Shown: piece by piece, positions 1-5,242 of the stretch
Numbering within the stretch: position 1 is the stretch's first letter
Layout: the number at the start of each line of letters is the position of its first letter
Origin: Candidatus Dadabacteria bacterium
GTDB taxonomy: Bacteria > J088
Length of the DNA stretch: 5,638 nt
Assembly: GCA_003695505.1 (NCBI GenBank)
Contig: RFIY01000346.1
Coordinates: 1 to 5,638 of the forward strand
Reading direction: 5' to 3'
Position numbers and translations under genes: made by a program
Notes under the pieces: generated by a model
Told to the model about the DNA's origin: nothing
The model's input: the letters and a program-made list of their open reading frames with translations, nothing else
Database searches by the model: none

Positions 1-1265
1 CTGTCGCGTGTCAGGGTGCTGATCTCTTTCGGGCCGGCGTATTCTCGCCGCTCACAGGCGTCCCAGATCTCAGGGAACAGCTCGACCATCTGCTTGTCCA
101 TCACGCTCCAGAGGTGCTCGATTTCCTGGTCTTCGGGGTCGCTCGAACAGATCGTCCCGGACACGAGCACCTGCTTGCCCGGAGGCGCGGCATTCTCGTC
201 ATAGAAGGTGTGGTTGACCATGAACAGGATGACCTCATCCGGTTTGTGTCCGGCGCGTACTGCGTCGTGGCGTTCCTGGTTCCACCATGAATCGTCGGAG
301 TAGACGACGTACATCGCTACATCCATGACCGGGCGATCCAGGAAGTATCGAATACTCGTGAAGCCCCAGCCTGGTTCGAGCTTCTTGACGTAGTCCACAT
401 AGTCTTCGGGCAACACACCTGGTTCGACCAGCTTCAGTGCCGTCGGCTGGATGCCGGCCGAGCTGATCACGACCGGCGCGCGGAACTCGCCATGTCGCGT
501 CTGGATGCCGACCGCACGGCCGTCCTCGACGATGATGTGATCGACCTTGCAGTTCTTGATCAGCGTGCCGCCAAGTTCTTCGAAGCGGGCAACCATGTCG
601 CGCGCCAGTTTGGCGAAACCGCCGCGATACTGGCCGCCGCCGCCGTGCACCATCATGTGGCGCATGATGCGGATCTGTTCCGACGCCGCGACCTTGTCGA
701 TCGGCTCGGCGATCGACGCGTTGGCGTGGAAGGCCATATAGCTGTAGACCTCGTAGGGCACGTCGAAGCGTTGCATGTAGTCGTGCATCGAGATCGCGTC
801 GAGTTCGTCCATCTGGTCTTCGGGCGTGGACAGCATCTCGGTCATGAATTGCATCGCCTTCATCTGGTCCGCCGGGTCGTCGAGCTTCCAGAGCTTGAAG
901 AAAGGACGCGGATCGGCCATCGCCTGCGGTTGCGACACGACGTTGTAGTCTTTCCAGTCGTGTCGTCGGTAGGCGAGCGTGATGACATTGCGGTCGTCTT
1001 CGCACTCCAGGGCGGCCTCCCAGCGGTCGCCGATCCCGATTTCGTCATAGACATCCTTGAACGCCGGAGCCCGCATCGGTACCTGGCCGTGTGGGAACAG
1101 GTCGTAGGCGTAGCCGTCGCGCTCGATGCTGACCATCTTGCCGCCGAGGAAGTTGTTTTTCTCGACGAGCAATGTGTTCACGCCGCGGTGCTGCAACAGC
1201 GCAGCCGCCGCTGCGCCGCCGGGGCCGCTGCCGATCACGATTGCATCAAACTGATTTTGTTCCAT
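1..1265 (-). CDS. FAD-dependent oxidoreductase, phytoene desaturase/carotenoid isomerase-like (COG1233), 3' end off window
   Basis: The frame stays open from an ATG at 1265 to the left edge, giving 421 codons of a protein whose family is usually about 500 residues. Residues 6-43 form an FAD Rossmann motif: GSGPGG at 12-17, the ribose-binding acid E35 ending the second strand, and FLGGK at 39-43. Residues 52-60 (YAYDLFPHG) match the second conserved block of the CrtI/amine-oxidase-like superfamily. The segment from G208 (GGGGQYRGGF, then an LARDM helix) matches the GG-x-x-x-L block before the substrate domain. It probably oxidises, desaturates or isomerises a lipophilic substrate, but the substrate cannot be read from the sequence. 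The start is supported by GAGGAG (1273-1278) seven bases upstream and by a promoter at 1307-1335. There is no adjacent carotenoid gene such as crtB or crtE. Family call is firm; the exact function is open. Confidence 0.9.
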   Translation of the reverse strand, partial: MEQNQFDAIVIGSGPGGAAAAALLQHRGVNTLLVEKNNFLGGKMVSIERDGYAYDLFPHGQVPMRAPAFKDVYDEIGIGDRWEAALECEDDRNVITLAYRRHDWKDYNVVSQPQAMADPRPFFKLWKLDDPADQMKAMQFMTEMLSTPEDQMDELDAISMHDYMQRFDVPYEVYSYMAFHANASIAEPIDKVAASEQIRIMRHMMVHGGGGQYRGGFAKLARDMVARFEELGGTLIKNCKVDHIIVEDGRAVGIQTRHGEFRAPVVISSAGIQPTALKLVEPGVLPEDYVDYVKKLEPGWGFTSIRYFLDRPVMDVAMYVVYSDDSWWNQERHDAVRAGHKPDEVILFMVNHTFYDENAAPPGKQVLVSGTICSSDPEDQEIEHLWSVMDKQMVELFPEIWDACERREYAGPKEISTLTRD

Positions 1266-1306
1266 TGCCAGACTCCTCGTATCCAGGATTGCAGGGGGGC
1301 ACCGTG

Positions 1307-1335
1307 ATTGTAACGCGAGGAGAATAAATGTTCAA
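1307..1335 (-). promoter_or_regulatory. Sigma70-like promoter of the FAD oxidoreductase
   Basis: On the minus strand, TTGAAC (1330-1335) and TACAAT (1307-1312) are separated by exactly 17 bp. The -35 matches consensus at 4 of 6 positions and the -10 at 5 of 6. Transcription would start near 1300, leaving a leader of about 35 nt before the GAGGAG ribosome site and the ATG at 1265. This gives the oxidoreductase a transcript independent of the GST-like gene upstream on the same strand. Confidence 0.6.
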
Positions 1336-1357
1336 CTCTATGAACATGTGTTCATAG
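1329..1357. promoter_or_regulatory. Palindromic operator candidate with three TGTTCA half-sites
   Basis: CTATGAACATGTGTTCATAG (1338-1357) is a perfect inverted repeat with 9-bp arms and a 2-bp centre. A third half-site, TGTTCA at 1329-1334, pairs with TGAACA at 1341-1346 as a second inverted repeat with a 6-bp spacer, and this copy overlaps the -35 box at 1330-1335. The size and symmetry are those of sites bound by dimeric helix-turn-helix regulators such as TetR or MarR proteins. No regulator gene lies in the window. Occupancy of the 1329-1346 pair would block the -35; occupancy of the 20-bp site alone could activate. Confidence 0.55.
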
Positions 1358-1451
1358 CATACCGTTCCGGGGTGTGTCAGCAGGCAATTGCAGTGGTTGA
1401 GGCGGGATCAGGGCGCGAGAATGGCCGGACCGCGGATGCAGCAACGCGAGC

Positions 1452-1475
1452 GCTTGCGGTGGGGGAACCGCAAGT
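1452..1475. other. Stem-loop in the gap between the GST-like and oxidoreductase genes
   Basis: CTTGCGGT (1453-1460) and ACCGCAAG (1467-1474) form a perfect 8-bp stem with a 6-nt loop, plus one G-U pair outside. It lies 60 nt downstream of the minus-strand GST-like gene. No T-tract follows on either strand, so it is not a standard Rho-independent terminator. It may still protect or pause the 3' end of that transcript. Apart from this hairpin and the promoter/operator, the 1266-1534 gap shows nothing I recognise. Confidence 0.35.
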
Positions 1476-1534
1476 CTGCCGTGTATCCTTCCGACGCCAT
1501 CACATCGCCGGAGTTGGCGCGGGCTGTGTGAGAC

Positions 1535-2281
1535 TCAGGTGGTGCTGGTACCGTATGTATCGAGCAGATAGTTCACGATCGCGCGTGACTCGAACAGCTC
1601 CGTGCCGGTGTTCGGATCGATCAGGAACGGGATCTGAAAACGGCCGCCACGTTCGTACAGGCGTCGCCGGTTCTCGGTCGTCGGTTCGTTGAGACCGAGC
1701 TTCTCGCGGTACGGGTGCACGAGGAAATCAACCAGGCCGCCCTTGGGCACGTTGTGCACGATGTAGGGAATTTCCAGCTCGCAGAGGACCTCGCGGACGA
1801 GGCGGCAATACGGACTCGACTCGGTGTTGTACAGCTCGAGCAACTGCTCCGGCTGACGGGACGGCCGCACGAACATCCCGCGCCGTCCGCGAAAGGCCGT
1901 CGGCAGTGACGCAACCGCCGTGCTGCGCAGGCGCGCGGGTGGCGAAGTGGTGCCGTAGGTCGCAAACAGATGCTCGATGATGTCGGCCGACTCGGGAATG
2001 ACGCGATCGACATTGGGATCGACCAGCACCGGTACCGTGCCGCCGTGCTCCTCGACGAATGCGCGAAAACGCTGCCCCTTTTTCGGCACCGGATAGATTT
2101 CGGCATCGAGGTCGAGCATGGTCAGTGCGTTGCGCACCTTGCGGCAATAGGGACAGAATTCGCCCTCGTATAACTGCAGCATTTTTTCTGGACGGCGACC
2201 TGGGCTGGTCTGCATCACGCCCAAGCCAAGCTGCGTCAGCGACGCGCCCCACGAAGACAGTTTGTCGAGTTGATCGATCAT
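1535..2281 (-). CDS. Tandem GST N-terminal/glutaredoxin-fold protein
   Basis: The 248-aa product carries two thioredoxin-fold domains of the GST_N type and no GST C-terminal helical domain. Domain 1 (about residues 34-110) has the dithiol CPYC at 43-46, the cis-proline region TVPVLVDP at 82-89 and the glutathione-contact pattern ESADIIEHL at 97-105. Domain 2 (about 146-243) repeats this order with SPYC at 156-159, IPFLIDPNTG at 217-226 and ESRAIVNYLL at 231-240. It probably binds glutathione and acts in cytosolic thiol-disulfide exchange, with domain 2 limited to monothiol chemistry. Tandem GST_N proteins of this kind occur in proteobacteria, cyanobacteria and plant plastids, and their substrates are mostly unknown. 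The ATG at 2281 is preceded by GGAG (2289-2292) at 7 nt; the first ~33 residues come before the fold and could be a short amphipathic extension. Confidence 0.85.
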   Translation of the reverse strand: MIDQLDKLSSWGASLTQLGLGVMQTSPGRRPEKMLQLYEGEFCPYCRKVRNALTMLDLDAEIYPVPKKGQRFRAFVEEHGGTVPVLVDPNVDRVIPESADIIEHLFATYGTTSPPARLRSTAVASLPTAFRGRRGMFVRPSRQPEQLLELYNTESSPYCRLVREVLCELEIPYIVHNVPKGGLVDFLVHPYREKLGLNEPTTENRRRLYERGGRFQIPFLIDPNTGTELFESRAIVNYLLDTYGTSTT

Positions 2282-2344
2282 GGCATGACTCCAGGGAACT
2301 GGTTAAGAAATATGGTACAGGCCTCAGCCGCCTCGGTGAGCAAT

Positions 2345-2369
2345 CCCGCAACGGGTGCACATGTGCCCC
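2345..2369. other. Small inverted repeats between the AbrB and GST-like genes
   Basis: Two small symmetric elements sit in the 97-nt gap. CCCG-CAA-CGGG (2345-2355) could form a 4-bp stem. GCACATGTGC (2357-2366) is a perfect 10-bp palindrome, with GG and CC continuing symmetrically beyond one mismatch. There is no T-run for a terminator, and I cannot find a good promoter for the GST-like gene here. Either could be an operator or chance symmetry in GC-rich DNA. Confidence 0.2.
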
Positions 2370-2378
2370 GCAGAACGA

Positions 2379-2651
2379 TCACTCGTTTATCAGCGGGCCA
2401 CTGATCGTGGCAATCCGGTCGTCTCGCAGGTCTTGCAGCGCAGCTTCGAGATCATCCGTTGCCGTTGCGCTGTAGACCAGTATGTCGTCCTCGATATGCA
2501 ATGGTGGTTCCGCCGTTACCGGCGTAATGATGATGGAATTGTCGTCCGTCGCGATATTGAACGCAGTCCCTGGCTGAAGTCCCAGTCGACGCCGCAAGGC
2601 CTTTGGGATGACGACCCGGCCAAATTTGTCGATATGAGCCGGCATGGTCAT
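2379..2651 (-). CDS. Solitary AbrB/MazE/SpoVT-type DNA-binding protein
   Basis: A 90-aa protein starting MTMPAHIDKFGRVVIPKALR. The DKFGRVVIPKxLRxRLGLxPG block at about residues 8-28 is the hallmark of the swapped-hairpin AbrB fold, followed by the second beta hairpin (TAFNIATDDNSIIITPV). The tail, with a DILVYSATATDDLEAALQDL stretch then RDDRIATISG, resembles antitoxin-type AbrB proteins whose C-terminus wraps a PIN toxin. No toxin follows: the next gene downstream is the GST-like one. It is probably a homodimeric transcriptional regulator and an orphan antitoxin. The frame is open further up to an ATG at 2696, but those 15 residues are not family-like and would place the promoter palindrome inside the gene. 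ATG 2651 has no Shine-Dalgarno and lies one base from the predicted transcription start, so the mRNA may be leaderless; ATG 2645 is also possible. Confidence 0.85.
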   Translation of the reverse strand: MTMPAHIDKFGRVVIPKALRRRLGLQPGTAFNIATDDNSIIITPVTAEPPLHIEDDILVYSATATDDLEAALQDLRDDRIATISGPLINE

Positions 2652-2652
2652 G

Positions 2653-2687
2653 TTTTGCCATAAATGTTGGCAAAAAGGCAATGTCAA
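2653..2687 (-). promoter_or_regulatory. AbrB-gene promoter with overlapping 23-bp palindrome (likely autoregulatory operator)
   Basis: On the minus strand a perfect -35 TTGACA (2682-2687) stands 17 bp from TTTATG (2659-2664), a weak -10. A perfect inverted repeat, TTTTGCCA and TGGCAAAA with a 7-bp AT-rich centre (2653-2675), covers the whole -10 and most of the spacer and ends one base before the ATG. A strong -35 with the -10 inside a palindrome is classic repressor geometry. Antitoxin-family AbrB proteins commonly repress their own promoters, so the product of 2379-2651 is the natural candidate. The site also lies 120 bp upstream of the divergent plus-strand gene and could affect it. Confidence 0.6.
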
Positions 2688-2784
2688 TGCCATCATCCCG
2701 CGTCGAGTCCGACTCTCCGCCTGAATGCTATGCTGACATCCCTGGACCAGTGCCGGCTCCGCCGGTTCGCCGCGCGGATGAACG

Positions 2785-2799
2785 AAAGGGGCGCTTTTG
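2785..2799 (+). promoter_or_regulatory. Ribosome-binding site with TTG start codon
   Basis: AAAGGGG (2785-2791) precedes a TTG (2797-2799) by 5 nt. The in-frame stop TGA at 2779-2781 leaves no room for an ATG start upstream, so the gene begins with a rare TTG codon. This implies moderate translation. Confidence 0.6.
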
Positions 2800-3513
2800 C
2801 CGATTTCAGAACTCGATTACCAGGTGACCGAACTCGGACCATTGATCCTGCGGCGGCGCACCGAGCCGCTGCTCGGAAATGTCGACGTCTACGAGGTTTT
2901 GCTCGGCGACGAATATCTGATGAGCAGCCTGTTCGTGGCCGGCGAAGAGGCGCTGGCCGAGCTGGGGCTTGCAAGGTGCGCGGGCGATCGGCTCGATGTG
3001 GTTGTCGGCGGGCTTGGACTGGGCTATACGGCCAATAAGGTACTCGCCGACGAGCGCGTGCGATCGTTGCTGGTCATCGACGCGCTCGAACCGGTGATTC
3101 GCTGGCACCGCGAGGGGCTCGTGCCGCTTGGCCATTCGATCAGAAGCGATCCACGCTGCCGTCTGCTGCACGGCGATTTCTTTGCGCTGGCCGCGTCACG
3201 CGAAGGCTTCGATCCCGACGAGCCAAGCCGCCGTTTCGATGCAATTCTGGTTGATATCGACCATGCGCCAGACAATACCCTGCACGACAGCAACGTTGCC
3301 TTTTATTCGACCGATGGCCTGACCCGTCTGGCGCGTCATCTCAAGCCCGGCGGTGTGTTCGGCCTCTGGTCGAACGATCCGCCGGACGCCGACTTTGTGG
3401 CGTTGCTGGCCAGTGTCTTCGACGCGGCCGAGGCTCGCGAAGTCGCGTTCGACAATCCCTATCAGGGCGGCGAGGCAAAAAACACGATTTACCTGGGCAC
3501 GCGTCCGATCTGA
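2797..3513 (+). CDS. Spermidine synthase-like (class I SAM/dcSAM-binding fold) protein
   Basis: A 238-aa Rossmann protein of the polyamine aminopropyltransferase/methyltransferase type. Motif I is GGLGLGYTA (71-79), followed by the acid-bearing strand VIDALEP (93-99, E98 as the nucleoside-binding acid), the HGD turn (125-127) and the strand DAILVDIDHAP (148-158), where D153 and D155 replace the DSxDP catalytic site of true spermidine synthases. It is shorter than SpeE (about 280-290 aa) and its N-terminal beta domain is reduced, so the product may not be spermidine; an uncharacterised aminopropyl- or methyltransferase is possible. The start is TTG at 2797: an in-frame TGA at 2779 rules out anything further upstream, and AAAGGGG (2785-2791) sits 5 nt before it. 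No speD or other polyamine gene is in view. It is divergent from the AbrB gene and convergent with the PIN toxin gene. Confidence 0.8.
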   Translation: MPISELDYQVTELGPLILRRRTEPLLGNVDVYEVLLGDEYLMSSLFVAGEEALAELGLARCAGDRLDVVVGGLGLGYTANKVLADERVRSLLVIDALEPVIRWHREGLVPLGHSIRSDPRCRLLHGDFFALAASREGFDPDEPSRRFDAILVDIDHAPDNTLHDSNVAFYSTDGLTRLARHLKPGGVFGLWSNDPPDADFVALLASVFDAAEAREVAFDNPYQGGEAKNTIYLGTRPI

Positions 3514-3650
3514 GTTGCTGCCGCCCGGATTCGTTGGGAAACGTCGGCGCGCACGACCGATTTTGCGGTGGGAGCTGCGTGTCCAGAAGCTCGATCCCCG
3601 GCATTCGGATGTCACGATTTTCCGCTTGCACGGCCCTTCTTGTGAGCAGG
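3514..3650. other. Convergent gap without recognisable terminator
   Basis: This 137-nt gap separates the converging spermidine-synthase-like and PIN toxin genes. I looked for a bidirectional terminator and found only weak stems (for example CCCGG and TTGGG at 3525-3539) with no T-tract. Two similar short strings, CCGATTTTGCGG and ACGATTTTCCGC, lie about 56 nt apart within it. Confidence 0.3.
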
Positions 3651-4046
3651 TCAGACCTTCAGTATTTCCGGCGGGTATGCGGCCAGTGTCGCGTCGGCGG
3701 TGATGATCGTCGCGTGTTCGTGGAGGGCCTGAGCGACGAGCATACGGTCGAATGGGTCGCGATGGATCAAGGGAAGTTCTGCCAGTCGGGCCGCGTGTTC
3801 GTGACGAACCGACAACAGGTCGAAACCGTCCTCGTACTCGGAGAATTCGACCAGCTCGCTGACATCGGATGGGAGCTGCAGTTTCCCCAGTGCGGACTTG
3901 ATGACGCACTCCCAGGTCGACACCGCAGAAAGAAGAATCGTGTTGGCGCCATCCGCGATGATTTCCCGCGCCGTCGCGGACAGCTTCGGTGCGTCAGCCA
4001 ACCACCACAACCATATGTGTGTGTCCAACAGGTAGCGGTCAGTCAT
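3651..4046 (-). CDS. PIN-domain ribonuclease toxin, VapC family (COG3744-like)
   Basis: A 131-aa single-domain PIN protein, the usual size for the family. The conserved acids that bind Mg2+ are visible: D8 in YLLDTHIWLWW, E46 in STWECVIKSALGKL, D97/D100 in HRDPFDRMLVAQAL and D118 in ITADATL. All are intact, so the protein should be an active endoribonuclease; the RNA target cannot be read from sequence. The start at 4046 lies inside the end of the antitoxin gene (8-nt overlap), so translation is probably coupled. The frame is open upstream to 4568, but that part is only an antisense reading across the antitoxin gene and gives no PIN homology. The gene converges on the spermidine-synthase-like gene across 137 nt. 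VapC-type toxins paired with Phd/YefM antitoxins are common, which fits this pair. Confidence 0.92.
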   Translation of the reverse strand: MTDRYLLDTHIWLWWLADAPKLSATAREIIADGANTILLSAVSTWECVIKSALGKLQLPSDVSELVEFSEYEDGFDLLSVRHEHAARLAELPLIHRDPFDRMLVAQALHEHATIITADATLAAYPPEILKV

Positions 4047-4278
4047 GTTCGAATGATCGCAGGACCTCGTCGGGAAGCGGCGCGTCGAAGTCTGCGGCGA
4101 TTTGGATCCGGCCCTTAAGGCGGCCGGGTTTGCGATCGGGCCGCGGCGTGATTGGTACAAGCTTTGCAATCGGCGTCCCGGCCCTGGAGATGATGACTTC
4201 CTCGCCGGCCTGCACACGCCGGAGCAGGCGCGACAGGTGCGTCTTGGCTTCGTGGATATTGGCTTCGAGTGGGGGCAT
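4039..4278 (-). CDS. Phd/YefM-family antitoxin
   Basis: A 79-aa protein with the standard N-terminal Phd dimerisation/DNA-binding fold, ANIHEAKTHLSRLL (6-19), then VQAGEEVIISRAGTPIAKLV (22-41). The C-terminal GRLKGRIQIAADFDAPLP segment followed by DEVLRSFE is the flexible tail that typically neutralises the PIN toxin. It binds its cognate toxin and, as a complex, normally represses the operon promoter. Its TGA (4039-4041) lies inside the toxin reading frame, the compact antitoxin-first order expected of type II modules. ATG 4278 is the only sensible start because the conserved block begins five residues later, but there is no Shine-Dalgarno: the upstream bases are an eight-C run and TTTTCGCCG. 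Initiation may be weak or depend on a very short leader. Confidence 0.9.
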   Translation of the reverse strand: MPPLEANIHEAKTHLSRLLRRVQAGEEVIISRAGTPIAKLVPITPRPDRKPGRLKGRIQIAADFDAPLPDEVLRSFEHD

Positions 4279-4287
4279 CGGCGAAAA

Positions 4288-4295
4288 GGGGGGGG
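4288..4295. repeat. Eight-base G/C homopolymer in the antitoxin leader
   Basis: Eight consecutive G (plus strand) lie between the predicted -10 and the antitoxin start, at or next to the predicted transcription start. Mononucleotide runs of this length are prone to slippage. A change in length would alter the leader and transcription start but not the reading frame. Confidence 0.4.
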
Positions 4296-4298
4296 CAG

Positions 4299-4327
4299 AT
4301 TAGACCAGACTAAACTTAGTTTAACAT
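4299..4327 (-). promoter_or_regulatory. Promoter and operator candidate of the Phd-PIN module
   Basis: On the minus strand, TCTAAT (4299-4304, 5 of 6 to the -10 consensus) lies 17 bp from ATGTTA (4322-4327, 3 of 6 to -35). Between them TAAACT-T-AGTTTA (4311-4323) is a perfect 13-bp inverted repeat. The patch is AT-rich against GC-rich surroundings. Transcription would begin near 4292, about 14 nt before the antitoxin ATG. The layout fits autorepression by the antitoxin-toxin complex. Confidence 0.45.
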
Positions 4328-4502
4328 GTGCGACGCGCAAGAACACATCCGTGTACGGGTGCGCGGAGCAGCGGGGTGGTCGCCACGGGGTTGTTCCGGC
4401 AAGCGATTGCGGAAGAAATACATTATTCAAGGCTGACCCGCGGGCTTGACGGCGTAGACTCAACAGACAAGTGCAACACTTGCTGGTAGAAGTAACGGTT
4501 GA
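4328..4502. other. Gene-free stretch with short hairpins
   Basis: I see no credible gene in this stretch on either strand. It holds two small inverted repeats: CATCCG-TGTA-CGGGTG (4346-4361, one G-U pair) and CAAGTG-CAA-CACTTG (4468-4482, perfect). Neither has a T-tract. The second lies 20 nt before the nucleotidyltransferase remnant. Confidence 0.4.
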
Positions 4503-4652
4503 ATCTACCCGTTCAGCGAATATCACGTTGATTTCCTGGTCGTCGGGGCCTTCTTGGTATCGATCCACGCTGAACCCCGGACGACAGGAGACCTCGACCT
4601 GTTTGTGCGGCCGACTCCGGAGAACGCCGCCGACGCAAGGTGTTTCCGTTAA
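4503..4652 (+). pseudogene. Remnant of an MNT/AbiEii-like nucleotidyltransferase
   Basis: A 49-codon stretch opens after a TGA at 4500-4502 and ends at a TAA at 4650-4652. Its translation includes YHVDFLVVGAFLVSIHAEPR, then TTGDLDLFVRPTPENAADA. This is the core of the MNT nucleotidyltransferase fold: a hydrophobic strand VDFLVVGA, the helix after the glycine, and the metal-binding DxD in GDLDLFV, followed by the usual PTPENA turn. Family members (AbiEii-type toxins or DUF6036-like proteins) are about 150-300 aa, so both ends are missing. There is no ATG, GTG or TTG start with a ribosome site before the core. After PENAADA the frame runs into unrelated residues and stops, overlapping the end of the minus-strand Cys-rich gene by four bases. 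It is best read as a decayed gene truncated at its 3' side near 4637. Confidence 0.72.
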
Positions 4653-5122
4653 TCAAACAGAACGATGCCGCCGTCGTGGGTCAGCGTCGGTTGACCGCAC
4701 TGTGGGCAGCGGGGTCGGATGCATGCGTGAAAATCGGGGTCTTCGTCTGCGGCAAATGACCAGGGCATCATGCCGACGTGGCCATTGATGCACGCCTGGG
4801 GCAGCACCCAGGCCATGGCGTAGCGATAATACACAGCCAGTGTCCAGCCGGGGCGAAAGTCGCCACAGATCGGGCAGACCAGCGCCGCATTGCCGAAATC
4901 CACGGACTGGACATCAGACCGCAACACGGCCCCACGAATCGCCGGCCAGTGGCCTTCCGGAATCTCGAAGGTTTCCAGCGCCTCGATCAGCCGCGCTTCC
5001 CGCTCGTCCAGATCGGTCGTCTGCGCCAGGCCGAACCAGTGCGTGCCGGCAAAGCCGGTGCCTGTCTCCACCGAATCGTTGTAATCGCAACTGGTGCATC
5101 TGACGGTGTAACACGCGCCCAT
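4649..5122 (-). CDS. Unrecognised 157-aa protein with three CxxC pairs (zinc-ribbon-like)
   Basis: I do not recognise a named family. The start MGACYTVRCTSCDY resembles small bacterial zinc-ribbon proteins that begin MGxxxxVxCxxCxY. Cysteine pairs are at 9/12 (CTSC), 83/86 (CPIC) and 139/142 (CPQC), with extra cysteines at 5, 111 and 134 and histidine 115. Two pairs could form one zinc ribbon; a third pair suggests a second site. Between the first and second pairs lies a mixed, probably helical region (DLDEREARLIEALETFEIPE) and after it an aromatic stretch (WTLAVYYRYAMAWVLP). No signal peptide or clear transmembrane helix is seen, so it is probably cytosolic. GGAGG (5130-5134) stands 7 nt before the ATG, the best ribosome site in the window. 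It is transcribed alone. A role in metal binding or as part of a protein or RNA complex is conceivable but not shown. Confidence 0.75.
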   Translation of the reverse strand: MGACYTVRCTSCDYNDSVETGTGFAGTHWFGLAQTTDLDEREARLIEALETFEIPEGHWPAIRGAVLRSDVQSVDFGNAALVCPICGDFRPGWTLAVYYRYAMAWVLPQACINGHVGMMPWSFAADEDPDFHACIRPRCPQCGQPTLTHDGGIVLFD

Positions 5123-5170
5123 GGGTCCGCCTCCGGTTGGTGTGTCGCCTGCTTTTCAGATGCTATCACG

Positions 5171-5199
5171 GGTACCGGGTCACGTTGTGAGCCGGTGCC
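5171..5199. other. Strong stem-loop in the divergent intergenic region
   Basis: GGTACCGG (5171-5178) pairs with CCGGTGCC (5192-5199) with one G-U pair; a single G-G mismatch is followed by TCAC (5180-5183) pairing with GTGA (5187-5190) around a 3-nt loop. This is a 12-bp hairpin in a short space with no T-tract on either strand. It lies 49 nt upstream of the Cys-rich gene's start and 153 nt upstream of the plus-strand gene. It may be a leader structure, an operator, or a repeat unit. Confidence 0.4.
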
Positions 5200-5242
5200 G
5201 CCGGTATTCATGGAGTCAGCACGCGATGCGTTGCGAGCTGCG

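Noticed and set aside
235-1005. A 256-codon minus-strand open frame
   Set aside because: It is a shifted reading of the same strand as the oxidoreductase, Arg-rich and low in complexity, with no domain pattern.
492-1307. A 271-codon open frame on the plus strand
   Set aside because: It is antisense to the FAD oxidoreductase, which has a clear Rossmann motif, ribosome site and promoter; the translation is His/Val/Asp-rich and shows no motif.
1338-1357. The palindrome as a LexA (SOS) box
   Set aside because: GAAC-N4-GTTC fits a Gram-positive-type LexA core, but the symmetry extends well beyond it and the downstream oxidoreductase is not an SOS-type gene, so a dedicated regulator seems likelier.
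2652-2696. Longer AbrB start at 2696
   Set aside because: The extra 15 residues are not AbrB-like, lack a ribosome site, and would put the -35 and palindrome inside the coding region.
3196-3909. A 237-codon minus-strand frame spanning the convergent gap
   Set aside because: It crosses antisense to the spermidine-synthase-like gene and out of frame with the PIN gene, with Arg-rich composition and no motif.
4047-4568. Long N-terminal extension of the PIN toxin reaching 4568
   Set aside because: The extension reads through the antitoxin gene and remnant region in a non-coding frame; PIN homology begins at the ATG at 4046.
4471-4788. A 105-codon plus-strand frame
   Set aside because: It overlaps the nucleotidyltransferase remnant in a different frame and runs antisense into the Cys-rich gene; the remnant's frame, not this one, shows family motifs.
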